Shown here: positions 55,727 to 64,000 of the stretch, in pieces
How positions within the stretch are numbered: position 1 is the first letter of the stretch
How the letters are laid out: each line of letters opens with the position of its first letter
Assembly (NCBI RefSeq): GCF_003201815.1
Contig: NZ_QJKB01000002.1
Location: 62,001-126,000, forward strand
DNA length: 64,000 nucleotides
Direction of reading: 5' to 3'
Source: Undibacterium pigrum
Lineage (GTDB): Bacteria > Pseudomonadota > Gammaproteobacteria > Burkholderiales > Burkholderiaceae_D
Made by a program: the position numbers and the translations under genes
The notes under the pieces: generated by a model
What the model saw: the letters and a program-made list of their open reading frames with translations, nothing else
Told to the model about the DNA's origin: nothing
Database searches by the model: none

Positions 55727-55826
55727 GAAATTCAATTATCGGGATGCAGAGCAAGGCGCAAAACGCAGCAATACATAAGTATTGCGAGGCTTTGCAACAC
55801 AGCTATGCGCCCGAGAATTGGATTTC
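55727..55826. repeat. Palindromic repeat element, copy B
   Basis: A 100-bp palindrome with arms GAAATTCAATTATCGGG and CCCGAGAATTGGATTTC and a central stem GCAATAC/GTATTGC. GCAAGGCGCAAAACGCAGC and GGCTTTGCAACACAGC match copy A almost base for base, while the stem differs. It lies two bases from the binding-protein stop codon. Confidence 0.75.
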
Positions 55827-55828
55827 AA

Positions 55829-57049
55829 TCATTTCCAGAGGGCGCACTTGGATTCGGATTTAGTCGTGAAAGCTTGCTCACCCGGAATAGTCTGCGCCAC
55901 TTTGTAATAATCCCAAGGCTCTTTGGATTCAGCACTGGTTTTCACTTGCATGAGATACATGTCATGGATCATGCTGCCATCGCCGCGGATGTAACCGTTT
56001 TTCGCGTAGATGTCATTGATCTTGGCAGCCTTCAACTTGGCCATGACTTTATCTGTGTCATCACTACCTGCTGCCTTGACCGCATTCAGGTAAGCCAGGG
56101 TCGCAGAGTAATCAGCGGCTTGCAGGCTGGACGGCATTTTCTTCATTTTTTCGAAGTAGCGGCGTGACCATTTGCGCGCTTCTTCGTTCTGGTTCCAGTA
56201 CCAGCTATCGGTCAGGTACATGCCTTGCGTGGCATTCAGGCCCAGCGAGTGGATGTCGTTGATAAACATCAGCAAGCCAGCCAGTTTCATGGTTTTGGTA
56301 ACACCAAATTCATTCGCTGCTTTTACGGCATTGATGGTGTCGCCACCGGCATTTGCCAGACCCAGGATTTGTGCCTTGGAAGCTTGCGCCTGCAACAGGA
56401 AAGAAGAGAAATCAGATGCTGACAAAGGATGTTTGACGGACCCGGATACCGTGCCGCCGTTGGCTTTGACGACATTGGCAGTATCACTTTCCAGAGAAGC
56501 ACCAAAGGCATAATCGGCCGTCAGGAAATACCAGCTTTTGCCACCCTGTTTGACGACGGCAGAACCCGTGCCCTTGGCCAGGGCCACGGTGTCATAGGCA
56601 TAGTGAATTGTGTTTGCTGTGCATTCTTCATTGGTCAGGCGGGCAGTACCAGCACCGATGGAAATGAAGATACGTTTCTTTTCAGCAGCTACTTTGGACA
56701 TGGACAAGGAAGTACCAGAATTGGTACCACCAATCAGCATGTCGACGCCATCGCGGTCAAACCATTCACGTGCGCGGCTGGCGGCAATATCTGCCTTGTT
56801 TTGATGGTCAGCTGTGACCAGTTCAATTTTCTTGCCCAGTACCGTGCCGCCAAAGTCGGCAATCGCCATCTTGATGGCTTCAGCACCACCCTGGCCATCG
56901 ATATCTGAATACAAACCAGAAATATCGGTAATGAAACCGATCTTGACCGTGTCGCCAGACACTTGCGCATTTGCATTCAGCGCCAGGCCTGTCAGTGCAG
57001 CGGAAACAGCAAGACTTGCTACTTTTAATTTCGTGAATGTTGCTTTCAT
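55829..57049 (-). CDS. ABC transporter substrate-binding protein (Leu/Ile/Val-type, PBP1 fold)
   Basis: A 406-residue periplasmic protein. A signal peptide reads VASLAVSAALTGLALNANA. The ligand domain contains TVKIGFITDISGLYSDIDGQ, AIKMAIADFGGTVLGKKIEL, NSGTSLSMSKVAAEKKRIFI and NAVKAANEFGVTKTMKLAGL. Substrates of such proteins range from branched-chain amino acids to amides and aromatic acids, so a name should stay general. It is encoded between livF (88 bp) and livH in an uninterrupted minus-strand series. Confidence 0.92.
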   Translation of the reverse strand: MKATFTKLKVASLAVSAALTGLALNANAQVSGDTVKIGFITDISGLYSDIDGQGGAEAIKMAIADFGGTVLGKKIELVTADHQNKADIAASRAREWFDRDGVDMLIGGTNSGTSLSMSKVAAEKKRIFISIGAGTARLTNEECTANTIHYAYDTVALAKGTGSAVVKQGGKSWYFLTADYAFGASLESDTANVVKANGGTVSGSVKHPLSASDFSSFLLQAQASKAQILGLANAGGDTINAVKAANEFGVTKTMKLAGLLMFINDIHSLGLNATQGMYLTDSWYWNQNEEARKWSRRYFEKMKKMPSSLQAADYSATLAYLNAVKAAGSDDTDKVMAKLKAAKINDIYAKNGYIRGDGSMIHDMYLMQVKTSAESKEPWDYYKVAQTIPGEQAFTTKSESKCALWK

Positions 57050-57137
57050 GCGTCTTCTCCAATCATATTTTTATTCAAACCTGCTTCGCCAAGACAGCGA
57101 GGCAGTTACTCATACATGCCAACCAAACACACTTAAA

Positions 57138-57872
57138 TTACACACCCAATAATTCATTCAGAACCGGCATTTTTTCCTGCAACTGCGCAGACGCAAAACT
57201 CTCGACGATCTGCCCATGCTCCATGACATAAAACCTGTCCGCCAGCGGAGCAGCAAAGCGGAAATTTTGTTCAACCATGACGATGGTATAACCCTTGGAT
57301 TTCAGCATCGTGATCATGCGTGCCAAAGCCTGCACGATGACCGGAGCCAGGCCTTCGGAAATTTCATCGAGCAGCAAGAGACGGGCGCCAGTGCGCAAGA
57401 TACGCGCGACTGCCAGCATCTGTTGTTCACCACCAGACAGGCGTGTACCCTGGCTGTTTTTACGTTCTGCCAGATTGGGGAACATCTCGTAAATTTCAGC
57501 GACTGACATGCCCTGCTCATCTTTCGACACCGAGGGTGGCAGCATCAGGTTTTCTTCTGTGGACAAGGATGAAAATATCCCCCGTTCTTCCGGGCAATAG
57601 CCTACACCCAGATGAGCAACCTTATAAGTTGGCAGGTGGATAGCCTCTTGCCCATTGATCCTGATCGAGCCTTTGCGTGCACCAGTCAGGCCCATGATGG
57701 CGCGCATGGTCGTGGTACGCCCGGCACCATTGCGACCGAGTATGGTCACGACTTCACCCTGGTTCACTTTCAGGTTCACGTCATGCAGGATATGCGATTC
57801 ACCATACCAGGCTTGCAGGCCGGTAATTTCCAGTGCAGGGTTTGTACTCGTATTTTTACTTGTGGCACTCAT
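57138..57872 (-). CDS. livF: Branched-chain amino acid-type ABC ATPase, LivF family
   Basis: A 244-residue ATPase. Walker A reads GRNGAGRTTTMRAIMG, with Arg instead of the invariant Lys. The signature is LSGGEQQMLAVARIL, Walker B is RLLLLDEISEGLAPVIV, and the switch is IVMVEQN. The rest is typical LivF. The codon is CGT, so this is a real Lys-to-Arg change in the given sequence. ATP hydrolysis at this site may be reduced, while LivG keeps its Lys. The start overlaps the livG stop by ATGA. Confidence 0.92.
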   Translation of the reverse strand: MSATSKNTSTNPALEITGLQAWYGESHILHDVNLKVNQGEVVTILGRNGAGRTTTMRAIMGLTGARKGSIRINGQEAIHLPTYKVAHLGVGYCPEERGIFSSLSTEENLMLPPSVSKDEQGMSVAEIYEMFPNLAERKNSQGTRLSGGEQQMLAVARILRTGARLLLLDEISEGLAPVIVQALARMITMLKSKGYTIVMVEQNFRFAAPLADRFYVMEHGQIVESFASAQLQEKMPVLNELLGV

Positions 57873-58642
57873 GCATGCGCCCCTTCCAGCTCGCCACTGG
57901 TGCTGCCCATATAGGCTTCCATGACTTTGGGATTGGTGGATACTTCCTTGTACGTACCTTCAGCCAGCATGGCACCACGCTGCAAGACCGAAATCTTGTC
58001 GCAAATACCCGACACCACGTTCATATTATGTTCCACCATGAGGATGGTGCGGCCCGCCGACACCTTCTTGATCAGCTCGGTCACGCGGTGCACATCTTCA
58101 TGGCCCATGCCCTGAGTAGGTTCATCAAGCAGCATCATTTCAGGTTCCATCGCCAGAGTGGTGGCGATTTCCAGCGCACGCTTGCGGCCATAGGGCAGAT
58201 CGACGGTGACGGTATCGGCAAAGGAAGTCAGATCAACTTCAGCCAGCAATTCCATGGCGCGTGCATTGAGCTGGTTCAGCGACTGTTCGCTTTTCCAGAA
58301 ATGAAAGGATGTGCCCAGTTTTCTTTGCAAGCCTATACGCACATTTTCCATGACCGTCAGGTGCGGGAACACTGCTGAAATCTGGAAAGAACGTATGATG
58401 CCCTGACGCGCAATCTGAGCTGGTTTGGCCGAGGTGATGTCGCGGCCATTGAACAGGATTTGTCCCGAAGTCGGGACGAGAAATTTGGTCAGCAAATTGA
58501 AACAGGTAGTCTTGCCGGCACCGTTAGGGCCGATCAGGGCGTGGATATGCCCACGCTGTACCTGCAAATTAACATCGCTTACAGCGGTAAAGCCCTTGAA
58601 CTCTTTGGTCAAGCGCTTAGTCTCCAGGATGACGTCGGTCAT
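57869..58642 (-). CDS. livG: Branched-chain amino acid-type ABC ATPase, LivG family
   Basis: A 257-residue ATPase. Walker A is GPNGAGKTTCFNLLTKFLVP. The family signature is weak: where LSYGxQ would be expected it reads VDLPYGRKRALEIATTLAME. Walker B is EMMLLDEPTQGMGHEDVHRV and the switch His is in ILMVEHNMNVV. It is the first gene of the importer operon; its promoter should lie in 58643-58784, before the three-arm element. Confidence 0.93.
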   Translation of the reverse strand: MTDVILETKRLTKEFKGFTAVSDVNLQVQRGHIHALIGPNGAGKTTCFNLLTKFLVPTSGQILFNGRDITSAKPAQIARQGIIRSFQISAVFPHLTVMENVRIGLQRKLGTSFHFWKSEQSLNQLNARAMELLAEVDLTSFADTVTVDLPYGRKRALEIATTLAMEPEMMLLDEPTQGMGHEDVHRVTELIKKVSAGRTILMVEHNMNVVSGICDKISVLQRGAMLAEGTYKEVSTNPKVMEAYMGSTSGELEGAHA

Positions 58643-58784
58643 CTCTTCTCCTTATTGTCTGGCTTATGGTTTGTACCACTACGTCCAACGCGACAACACT
58701 CCCTTATTTTTTGAGAGTTTTTATATTAGCTTTTTATAGTACCCAGCAAAGCGATTTCTAAACAATACGGTATAACTACTGTAT

Positions 58785-59052
58785 GGGGCGTGCTGACCTC
58801 TATTTTAGGATTGCGAATGGGTCTAAACAGGCACAGGGCTAGGCGCAGCACGCGCCGCAGTGCGAGCACTTCAAGCGGGTTGCAACAACGCCATGTACCT
58901 GTTTAGACCCATTCCCTCCGGGTTCACACTACCACGTGCGCTGGACTGCGTTGCGCGTCTTGTCAGGGGCACCAGCCCTGACTGCACCGCACGCCTTGCC
59001 AGCCCACGTGGTAGTGTGAACGCATTTCCTAAAATAGAGGTCAGCACGCCCC
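58785..59052. repeat. Element able to form a three-way junction
   Basis: Perfect inverted repeats of 26 bp (58785-58810 with 59027-59052) enclose two further perfect pairs of 17 bp: 58815-58831 with 58898-58914, and 58922-58938 with 59005-59021. The first inner arm encloses a sequence resembling the core of elements A, B and C (GGCGCAGC, the stem AGTGC/GCACT, then TTGCAACAACGC). No protein frame crosses it. It could be a composite mobile element or a structured transcript end. Confidence 0.8.
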
Positions 59053-59077
59053 TGTACCACGCAAGAGCTGGAAGTTT

Positions 59078-60697
59078 TCATTTTCCCAATATACTCTGCG
59101 CCGCCTTTTCTGCAATCATCACAGTAGGAGAGTTGGTATTACCTGAGGTTATAGTCGGCATGATGGACGCGTCTGCCACGCGCAGGCCAGCGATGCCTAT
59201 GACACGCAAGCTGCTGTCGACCACCGCCAGTGCGTCATCTGTACGTCCCATCTTGCAAGTGCCTACCGGGTGGAAAATCGTCGTGCCTATATCCCCTGCT
59301 GCTCTCGCCAGTTCTTCTTCCGTCTGGAACTGTACACCAGGCTTCATTTCCTCCGGCTGATATTTTTGCAGGGAGGGCGCGGCGATGATCTTGCGCGTCA
59401 GCTTCAGCGAGTCGGCAGCGATCTTGCGGTCTTCAGGCGTAGTCAGGTAGTTGGGCACTATCTTTGGTGCTGCTGAAGCATCATTGCTGGCTATGCGCAC
59501 ATGACCGCGTGAAGTAGGGCGCAGGTTGCAGACACTGGCGGTGAAAGCCGGAAAATCATGCAGCGGGTCACCAAATTTCTCCAGCGACAAGGGTTGCACA
59601 TGATATTGCAGATTGGGTGTCGCCTGACTGGCGTCCGAGCGGGTAAATGCGCCCAGTTGCGAGGGTGCCATCGACATCGGACCACTCTGGAACATCGCGT
59701 ATTCCAGCCCTATGCGCGCCTTGCCTATCAGGCTGTTGGCCATCTTGTTGAGCGTCCTGGCACCGGTGATTTTGAAGGCAGAACGTATCTGTAAATGATC
59801 TTGCAAATTGGCACCAACGCCGGGCAATTCGTGCACCACATCAACTCCAGTCTGTTGCAAATGTGCCGCATCACCTATGCCAGACAATTGCAGTATCTGT
59901 GGAGAGCCTATGGCTCCTGCGGCCAGCACGGTTTCTTTCATGGATTCGGCAAACCAGTTGCGGCCTCCGCCTGTGAATTCCACACCCGTGCAACGCTTGC
60001 CTTGTTCATCGTTCCGGATAACCAGCTTTTGCACATGACAACCCGTCATGATGGTCAGGTTCGGTCTGCCTGCTGCCGGTTTCAGAAAAGCCTTCGCAGC
60101 ATTCCAGCGCACTCCACGTTTTTGATTCACATCAAAATAACCACAGCCTTCATTGTTGCCGCGGTTAAAGTCATCACTTTTAGGGATACCGACTTCGGCT
60201 GCTGCATTGCGGAAGGCATCGAGGATCTCCCAGGACAGTCTTTGTTTTTCCACCCGCCATTCACCGCCCTTGCCATGGAATTCTGCATCACCGCCATGGT
60301 GGTCTTCGCTCTTCTTGAACAGCGGTAAGACATGTTCCCAGCGCCAGCTATCGTCACCCGTCAGCTCTGCCCATTGCTGGTAATCCCTTTCCTGGCCACG
60401 CATATAAATCATGCCATTGATGGATGAACTGCCACCCAGCACCTTGCCACGCGGATAAATCAGGCTGCGGCCATTCAGGCCTGCTTCTGCCTCGGTACGT
60501 AACATCCAGTCTGTGCGCGGATTATTGATGCAATACAAGTAACCCACAGGGATATGTATCCACACATAATCATCCTTGCCGCCCGCTTCTATCAGCAAGA
60601 CCCGGTTATCAGGATTCCTGCTGAGGCGGTTTGCCAGCACGCAACCTGCAGTACCGGCACCGATGACGATGTAATCAAACTGTCCTGCTACTTCCAT
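59078..60697 (-). CDS. GMC-family oxidoreductase (choline/alcohol dehydrogenase-like)
   Basis: A 539-residue FAD enzyme. The dinucleotide loop is DYIVIGAGTAGCVLANRLSR, GMC signature 1 is PRGKVLGGSSSINGMIYMRG, and signature 2 is AAGAIGSPQILQLSGIG. The catalytic His/Asn region is FHPVGTCKMGRTDDALAVVD and TSGNTNSPTVMIAEKAAQ. Members oxidise alcohols or polyols; BetA- or AlkJ-like activity is possible. No choline or glycine-betaine genes are nearby, so the substrate stays open. Confidence 0.93.
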   Translation of the reverse strand: MEVAGQFDYIVIGAGTAGCVLANRLSRNPDNRVLLIEAGGKDDYVWIHIPVGYLYCINNPRTDWMLRTEAEAGLNGRSLIYPRGKVLGGSSSINGMIYMRGQERDYQQWAELTGDDSWRWEHVLPLFKKSEDHHGGDAEFHGKGGEWRVEKQRLSWEILDAFRNAAAEVGIPKSDDFNRGNNEGCGYFDVNQKRGVRWNAAKAFLKPAAGRPNLTIMTGCHVQKLVIRNDEQGKRCTGVEFTGGGRNWFAESMKETVLAAGAIGSPQILQLSGIGDAAHLQQTGVDVVHELPGVGANLQDHLQIRSAFKITGARTLNKMANSLIGKARIGLEYAMFQSGPMSMAPSQLGAFTRSDASQATPNLQYHVQPLSLEKFGDPLHDFPAFTASVCNLRPTSRGHVRIASNDASAAPKIVPNYLTTPEDRKIAADSLKLTRKIIAAPSLQKYQPEEMKPGVQFQTEEELARAAGDIGTTIFHPVGTCKMGRTDDALAVVDSSLRVIGIAGLRVADASIMPTITSGNTNSPTVMIAEKAAQSILGK

Positions 60698-60716
60698 ACC
60701 ATTTCCTTGTTATTTA

Positions 60717-61754
60717 TTAAGCCTGCATTTCTGCAATCAATGCAGTCATCAGTTCTGCTACGCTCATATCCCTGGTCGCTGCCATACCCTGCCCGGCCCA
60801 CATCGACATCAGTTCAGTATTTGCTGCCTTGGCTGCTGCTGCACGTATGGAACCCGTCAGTGCATTCTGTATCGGATAAGCAGGCACTTTGTCAGCCACT
60901 GCATCCATGGCTTGCATGAAATGATTGTCAAGGCCACGGGCAATACGGCCAGAAAAAGCACGGGTCTGGCGTGTGGTGTCGCTGCTGCTGTCCAGCAGGC
61001 GTTGTTTGTAAGCCGGGTGTATCGCTGATTCTTTCGTCGTCAGGAATGCAGTGCCCATCTGCACCATCTGCGCCCCCGACTGCAAGGCCTGTTTGATCTG
61101 CCTGCCATCCATAATGCCGCCAGCGACGATGATGGGCACCTGCATATGCGGCTTGCAGGTTTCCAGCAAGGCAAACAGGCCCAGGGTCGACTCTTTTTGC
61201 GCACCGATGAAAGTCCCACGGTGACCACCCGCCTCTACCCCTTGCAGGCAGACAGCATCTGCCCCCATGGCTTGCCAGACGATGGCCTCCTGTAAGTTGG
61301 TGGCTGTACCCACCACTTTTATTCCCGCGTCATGCAGGCGTTGTAGCTGGCTGCCGTGCAAGACATCAAAGGTAAAGCTGGCGACGGCAGGACGGGCCGT
61401 GATCAGGGCATCAAGCTGGGCTTCAAAGTCTTCACACCAGCGGGTTGGAGTCGGCAAGTTGTCCCAGCCCAGTTCTGCACATACGGACTGCAGCAAGAGC
61501 TTGGCCGCTTCAAGGGCAGCGAAATCGACTTGTGGGCGGGTTTGTACGAACAGGTTGATGGCGAAGGGTTTGTCCGTCAGTCTTCTGATGTGCTCAGCCT
61601 GTTCTATGATGGCCAGCGGGGTCAGCAAGGGGGCTGCCAGAGAGCCCAGGCCGCCTGCATTGGACACTGCGGCCACCAGTTCCGGGGTAGTGGCGCCACC
61701 GGCCATGGGGGCCTGGATGATGGGGTGGGGGCAGAGGGTTGGCAGGCCAGGCAT
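60717..61754 (-). CDS. Nitronate monooxygenase family protein (NMO/2-nitropropane dioxygenase)
   Basis: A 345-residue FMN TIM-barrel protein. PIIQAPMAGGATTPELVAAV is the N-terminal family block, followed by SNAGGLGSLAAPLL, VGTATNLQEAIVWQAMGADA, GVEAGGHRGTF and IIVAGGIMDGRQIKQALQSG, and then VQMGTAFLTTKESAIHPAYK. It lies 19 bp upstream of the GMC gene on the same strand, so they form a likely two-gene operon. The substrate may be a nitronate or another C-H acid. Confidence 0.92.
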   Translation of the reverse strand: MPGLPTLCPHPIIQAPMAGGATTPELVAAVSNAGGLGSLAAPLLTPLAIIEQAEHIRRLTDKPFAINLFVQTRPQVDFAALEAAKLLLQSVCAELGWDNLPTPTRWCEDFEAQLDALITARPAVASFTFDVLHGSQLQRLHDAGIKVVGTATNLQEAIVWQAMGADAVCLQGVEAGGHRGTFIGAQKESTLGLFALLETCKPHMQVPIIVAGGIMDGRQIKQALQSGAQMVQMGTAFLTTKESAIHPAYKQRLLDSSSDTTRQTRAFSGRIARGLDNHFMQAMDAVADKVPAYPIQNALTGSIRAAAAKAANTELMSMWAGQGMAATRDMSVAELMTALIAEMQA

Positions 61755-61878
61755 ATTGGGGCTCCAGTCAAAAAGTTTTTTAAGTGAATCGCTAGAAATA
61801 AGGAAATCAAACTTTCTTAAATTTTTGTGCTTGTACGCTAACTCATTTACTTACTTCTGTCACTGTATTGCGATTGCA

Positions 61879-62114
61879 GGTCGGGGGTAGCCCGACAGCT
61901 ACATTCTTTTCTTGTCTCGCCAAGAAAAGAACGCAAAAGAAGGCGACCGAGGCGTCGCTGCCCCCTAAAGGGGGTTCCCGTTTGTGCGGTACAAAAAATG
62001 GGAAGGTCCGAAACTCGCTGCGCTCAGACAGCGGCCCTTCTTTTTCCATTTTCTGTACCGCACAAACGGCATCGACACATCGGAACGGCAAAATTCAAAA
62101 ACAACGGCAACCCC
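61879..62114 (-). repeat. Long structured dispersed repeat, copy E
   Basis: A minus-strand copy of the 12.6-12.9 kb element. The outer stem is GTTTGTGCGGTACA, the inner stem GAAGGGCCG/CGGACCTTC has one mismatch, the apical TGAGCGCAGCGAG is the same, and the 3' hairpin is TCTTTTCTTG/CAAGAAAAGA. Open frames here (minus strand 61843-62091 and plus strand 61868-62218) are repeat-derived. There is no gene between 61755 and 62695. Confidence 0.75.
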
Positions 62115-62157
62115 AAAAACACGGGTTAATTGACCATGCACAACTGCATATGCATAA

Positions 62158-62497
62158 CGGTCCCATTGACGTTGCTTTTGACTCTGTTTTTGATCTTCAA
62201 CCGCTTGGGACGATGTAATTTGTGCGCCACAGAAAATGGATCAGAAAGCTTCGTTGTTTGAGGTGTAGCTGGGGTTTCGAGATGCATGCATCTCGCCAGC
62301 GTAACGGCAATCGCTTGCAAGCGATTGTGCGCCCTGCAAGGGGAGCGAGTTTCGAAGCTTTCCCATTTTTTGTGACGCACAAATTATGCTGGAGCGTAGC
62401 GTAAGCACCCGAAGGGCGAGTCTGCGGTCGCCTTTCTTTGAATACTTTCTTTGGCGAAGCAAAGAAAGTATTTCGGCCGCCGGGCCGAGACCCGGCT
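62158..62497 (+). repeat. Long structured dispersed repeat, copy F, with insertion
   Basis: A plus-strand copy lying head to head with copy E. Outer stem AATTTGTGCGCCACA/TGTGACGCACAAATT, inner stem GAAAGCTTCG/CGAAGCTTTC, 3' hairpin ATACTTTCTTTG/CAAAGAAAGTAT. About 86 bp are inserted in the apical loop and contain two perfect palindromes (62278-62295 and 62308-62327). Confidence 0.75.
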
Positions 62498-62661
62498 TGT
62501 GTCCACGAAGGGCGATCGTTTTAATAAAGACTCAAGCAACTGGACTTCAGCAAAAAAATAAATACGTACTTGGAAAGCCCAGTGTTGGGCTGATAAAACG
62601 TAGCCCAACCTACGCGATGACATGATTGCTGTTTATCGCCAGAACCCCATCCTCATCCCAA

Positions 62662-62682
62662 CCTTCTCCTTGAAGGAGAAGG
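62662..62682. repeat. REP-like hairpin after mmsA
   Basis: CCTTCTCC/GGAGAAGG with preceding CCCCATCCTCATCCCA, a form of the common CCTCATCCC...TTCTCC dispersed motif. It lies 13 bp past the mmsA stop and may help end the transcript, although no T-run is present. Confidence 0.5.
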
Positions 62683-62695
62683 AGCCCGCTCGCCG

Positions 62696-64000
62696 CTACT
62701 TCGCCACCGGCATCGTAAACTCCGCCCCTTTATCTATGCTATCTGGCCACCTCTGCATGATGGATTTATAGCGGGTATAAAAACGTATACCCTCTTCGCC
62801 ATAGGCATGTACATCACCAAATAAAGAACGTTTCCAGCCACCAAAAGAATGCCAGGCCATGGGTACGGGGATAGGCACATTGATGCCCACCATGCCTACC
62901 TGGATGCGACGTGAGAATTCGCGTGCAGTGTTGCCGTCCGAGGTAAACAAGGACACGCCGTTACCAAATTCATGGCGGTTGATGAGTTCGACAGCAGAGG
63001 CAAAATCAGGAACGCGGACTACGCACAAGACAGGGCCAAAAATTTCTTCGCGATGTATTTTCATGCCCTCTTTGACATGGTCAAACAAACAGCCTCCAAG
63101 GAAGAAACCGGACTCATGACCAGGCACTTTGAGGCCACGACCATCAACCAGCAATTGCGCGCCTTCGGCTATGCCTTCAGCGATATAAGATTCGATTTTT
63201 TCCTTGTGCTGGGCAGTTACTACCGGGCCCATTTCGGCATCAGACTCCATGCCGTTTTTGATCTTCAGGGCCTGCACGCGTGGTACTAAAGCTTCAACCA
63301 ATTTATCAGCCACATTGCCAACGGCAACAGCAACCGAGATCGCCATGCAGCGTTCACCGGCAGAGCCGTAAGCTGCGCCCATCAGGGCGTCGACAGCTTG
63401 TTCGAGGTTGGCGTCGGGCATGACGACCAGGTGGTTTTTTGCACCGCCCAGAGCCTGAACGCGCTTGCCCATGCGGGTGCCTTCGCTATAGATGTATTCG
63501 GCAATCGGGGTAGAGCCAACGAAAGAAATTGCCGACACATCGGGATGCTGAAGCAGTGCATCGACAGCCACTTTATCGCCCTGCACGACATTGAATACTC
63601 CATCCGGCAAACCGGCTTTTTTGAGCAAGTCAGCTATCAGCAAAGAGCAGGAAGGGTCGCGCTCAGATGGTTTCAGGATGAAGGTATTGCCAGTCGCTAT
63701 CGCCAGCGGTGCCATCCACATGGGCACCATGAAAGGGAAGTTGAAAGGCGTGATGCCAGCCGTCACACCCAGCGGTTGACGCAGATTGTAATTGTCTATG
63801 CCACCGCCGATATTGTCCGAAAATTGTGACTTCAACAGTTGTGGCATACCACAGGCAAATTCAACGATTTCTATGCCGCGGGTGACTTCACCCATGGCAT
63901 CCGACAAAACCTTGCCATGCTCGCGGGTGATCAGGGTCGCCATTTCCTTGTGATGCTGGTCCAGCAATTCCTTGAACTTGAACATCACACGGGCGCGTTT
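62696..64000 (-). CDS. mmsA: Methylmalonate-semialdehyde dehydrogenase (CoA-acylating), 5' end beyond the window
   Basis: Converts (methyl)malonate semialdehyde to propionyl- or acetyl-CoA in valine and inositol breakdown. The frame remains open to the right edge ([16 protein letters not shown] at the cut), so the apparent start at 63988 is only internal and the first roughly 65 residues are missing. Landmarks are [46 protein letters not shown], and the catalytic Cys in [37 protein letters not shown] closes the family pattern and marks MmsA among aldehyde dehydrogenases. Confidence 0.95.
   Translation of the reverse strand, partial: KRARVMFKFKELLDQHHKEMATLITREHGKVLSDAMGEVTRGIEIVEFACGMPQLLKSQFSDNIGGGIDNYNLRQPLGVTAGITPFNFPFMVPMWMAPLAIATGNTFILKPSERDPSCSLLIADLLKKAGLPDGVFNVVQGDKVAVDALLQHPDVSAISFVGSTPIAEYIYSEGTRMGKRVQALGGAKNHLVVMPDANLEQAVDALMGAAYGSAGERCMAISVAVAVGNVADKLVEALVPRVQALKIKNGMESDAEMGPVVTAQHKEKIESYIAEGIAEGAQLLVDGRGLKVPGHESGFFLGGCLFDHVKEGMKIHREEIFGPVLCVVRVPDFASAVELINRHEFGNGVSLFTSDGNTAREFSRRIQVGMVGINVPIPVPMAWHSFGGWKRSLFGDVHAYGEEGIRFYTRYKSIMQRWPDSIDKGAEFTMPVAK

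Noticed and set aside
61843..62091. Minus-strand frame of 82 codons
   Set aside because: Repeat-derived, sharing VCAVQKM-like sequence with the frame in copy D.
63988..63988. GTG as the true mmsA start
   Set aside because: The frame stays open to the right edge and reads as normal MmsA sequence upstream, so this is an internal codon.

Overview
The window looks like chromosomal DNA of a betaproteobacterium of the order Burkholderiales, most likely an Oxalobacteraceae member such as Undibacterium (taxon inferred from gene order and protein style, not from a search). The block mnmG-rsmG-parA-parB followed by atpIBEFHAGDC, with hemE and priA further on, is the arrangement usually found near the chromosomal replication origin. 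Five parS-like sites and ten exact TTATCCACA DnaA boxes between 20.2 and 44.1 kb fit that placement.

Layout. (1) 1-4.2 kb is AT-rich and holds small orphan genes: a secreted protein cut by the left edge, a frameshifted SMI1/KNR4 (SUKH) immunity-type gene and five unknown proteins. It resembles an immunity-gene array without its toxin. (2) 4.4-12.4 kb is a purine module: a BMP-type binding protein facing xdhA-xdhB-xdhC-guaD and a 4-oxalocrotonate tautomerase homologue. (3) 13.6-19.6 kb is a coupled four-gene operon: coiled-coil membrane protein, ClpB-like AAA+ ATPase, NrdG-like radical SAM protein, and zinc-ribbon Ser/Thr kinase with C-terminal membrane helices. I know no described function for this combination; it is the best candidate for an undescribed system. 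(4) 19.6-31.6 kb carries housekeeping and accessory genes (HAD, GNATs, LysE exporter, L,D-transpeptidase, gamma carbonic anhydrase, priA, hemE, PPK2). (5) 31.8-34.0 kb is a TonB-dependent receptor. (6) 34.2-46.5 kb is atpCDGAHFEBI, a small hydrolase, parB, parA, rsmG and mnmG. A possible small RNA lies between atpI and the hydrolase. (7) 46.6-53.4 kb has a TSUP transporter, an esterase, an iron alcohol dehydrogenase, a membrane/HTH operon and a decayed duplicate of the dehydrogenase 3' end. (8) 53.6-58.6 kb is a branched-chain-type ABC importer. (9) 59.1-64.0 kb has a GMC oxidoreductase, a nitronate monooxygenase and mmsA (cut by the right edge).

Non-coding structure is unusually rich. One long structured repeat (12.6-12.9, 61.9-62.1, 62.2-62.5 kb) keeps its stems while their sequences change. 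A second palindromic family (7.2, 48.6, 55.7 kb, and inside the 58.8-59.05 kb element) shares a core around a hairpin whose sequence differs in each copy. The 58.8-59.05 kb element can fold into a three-way junction with perfect arms of 26, 17 and 17 bp. A further palindromic element sits directly upstream of atpI. I saw no tRNA, rRNA, CRISPR array or intact transposase.
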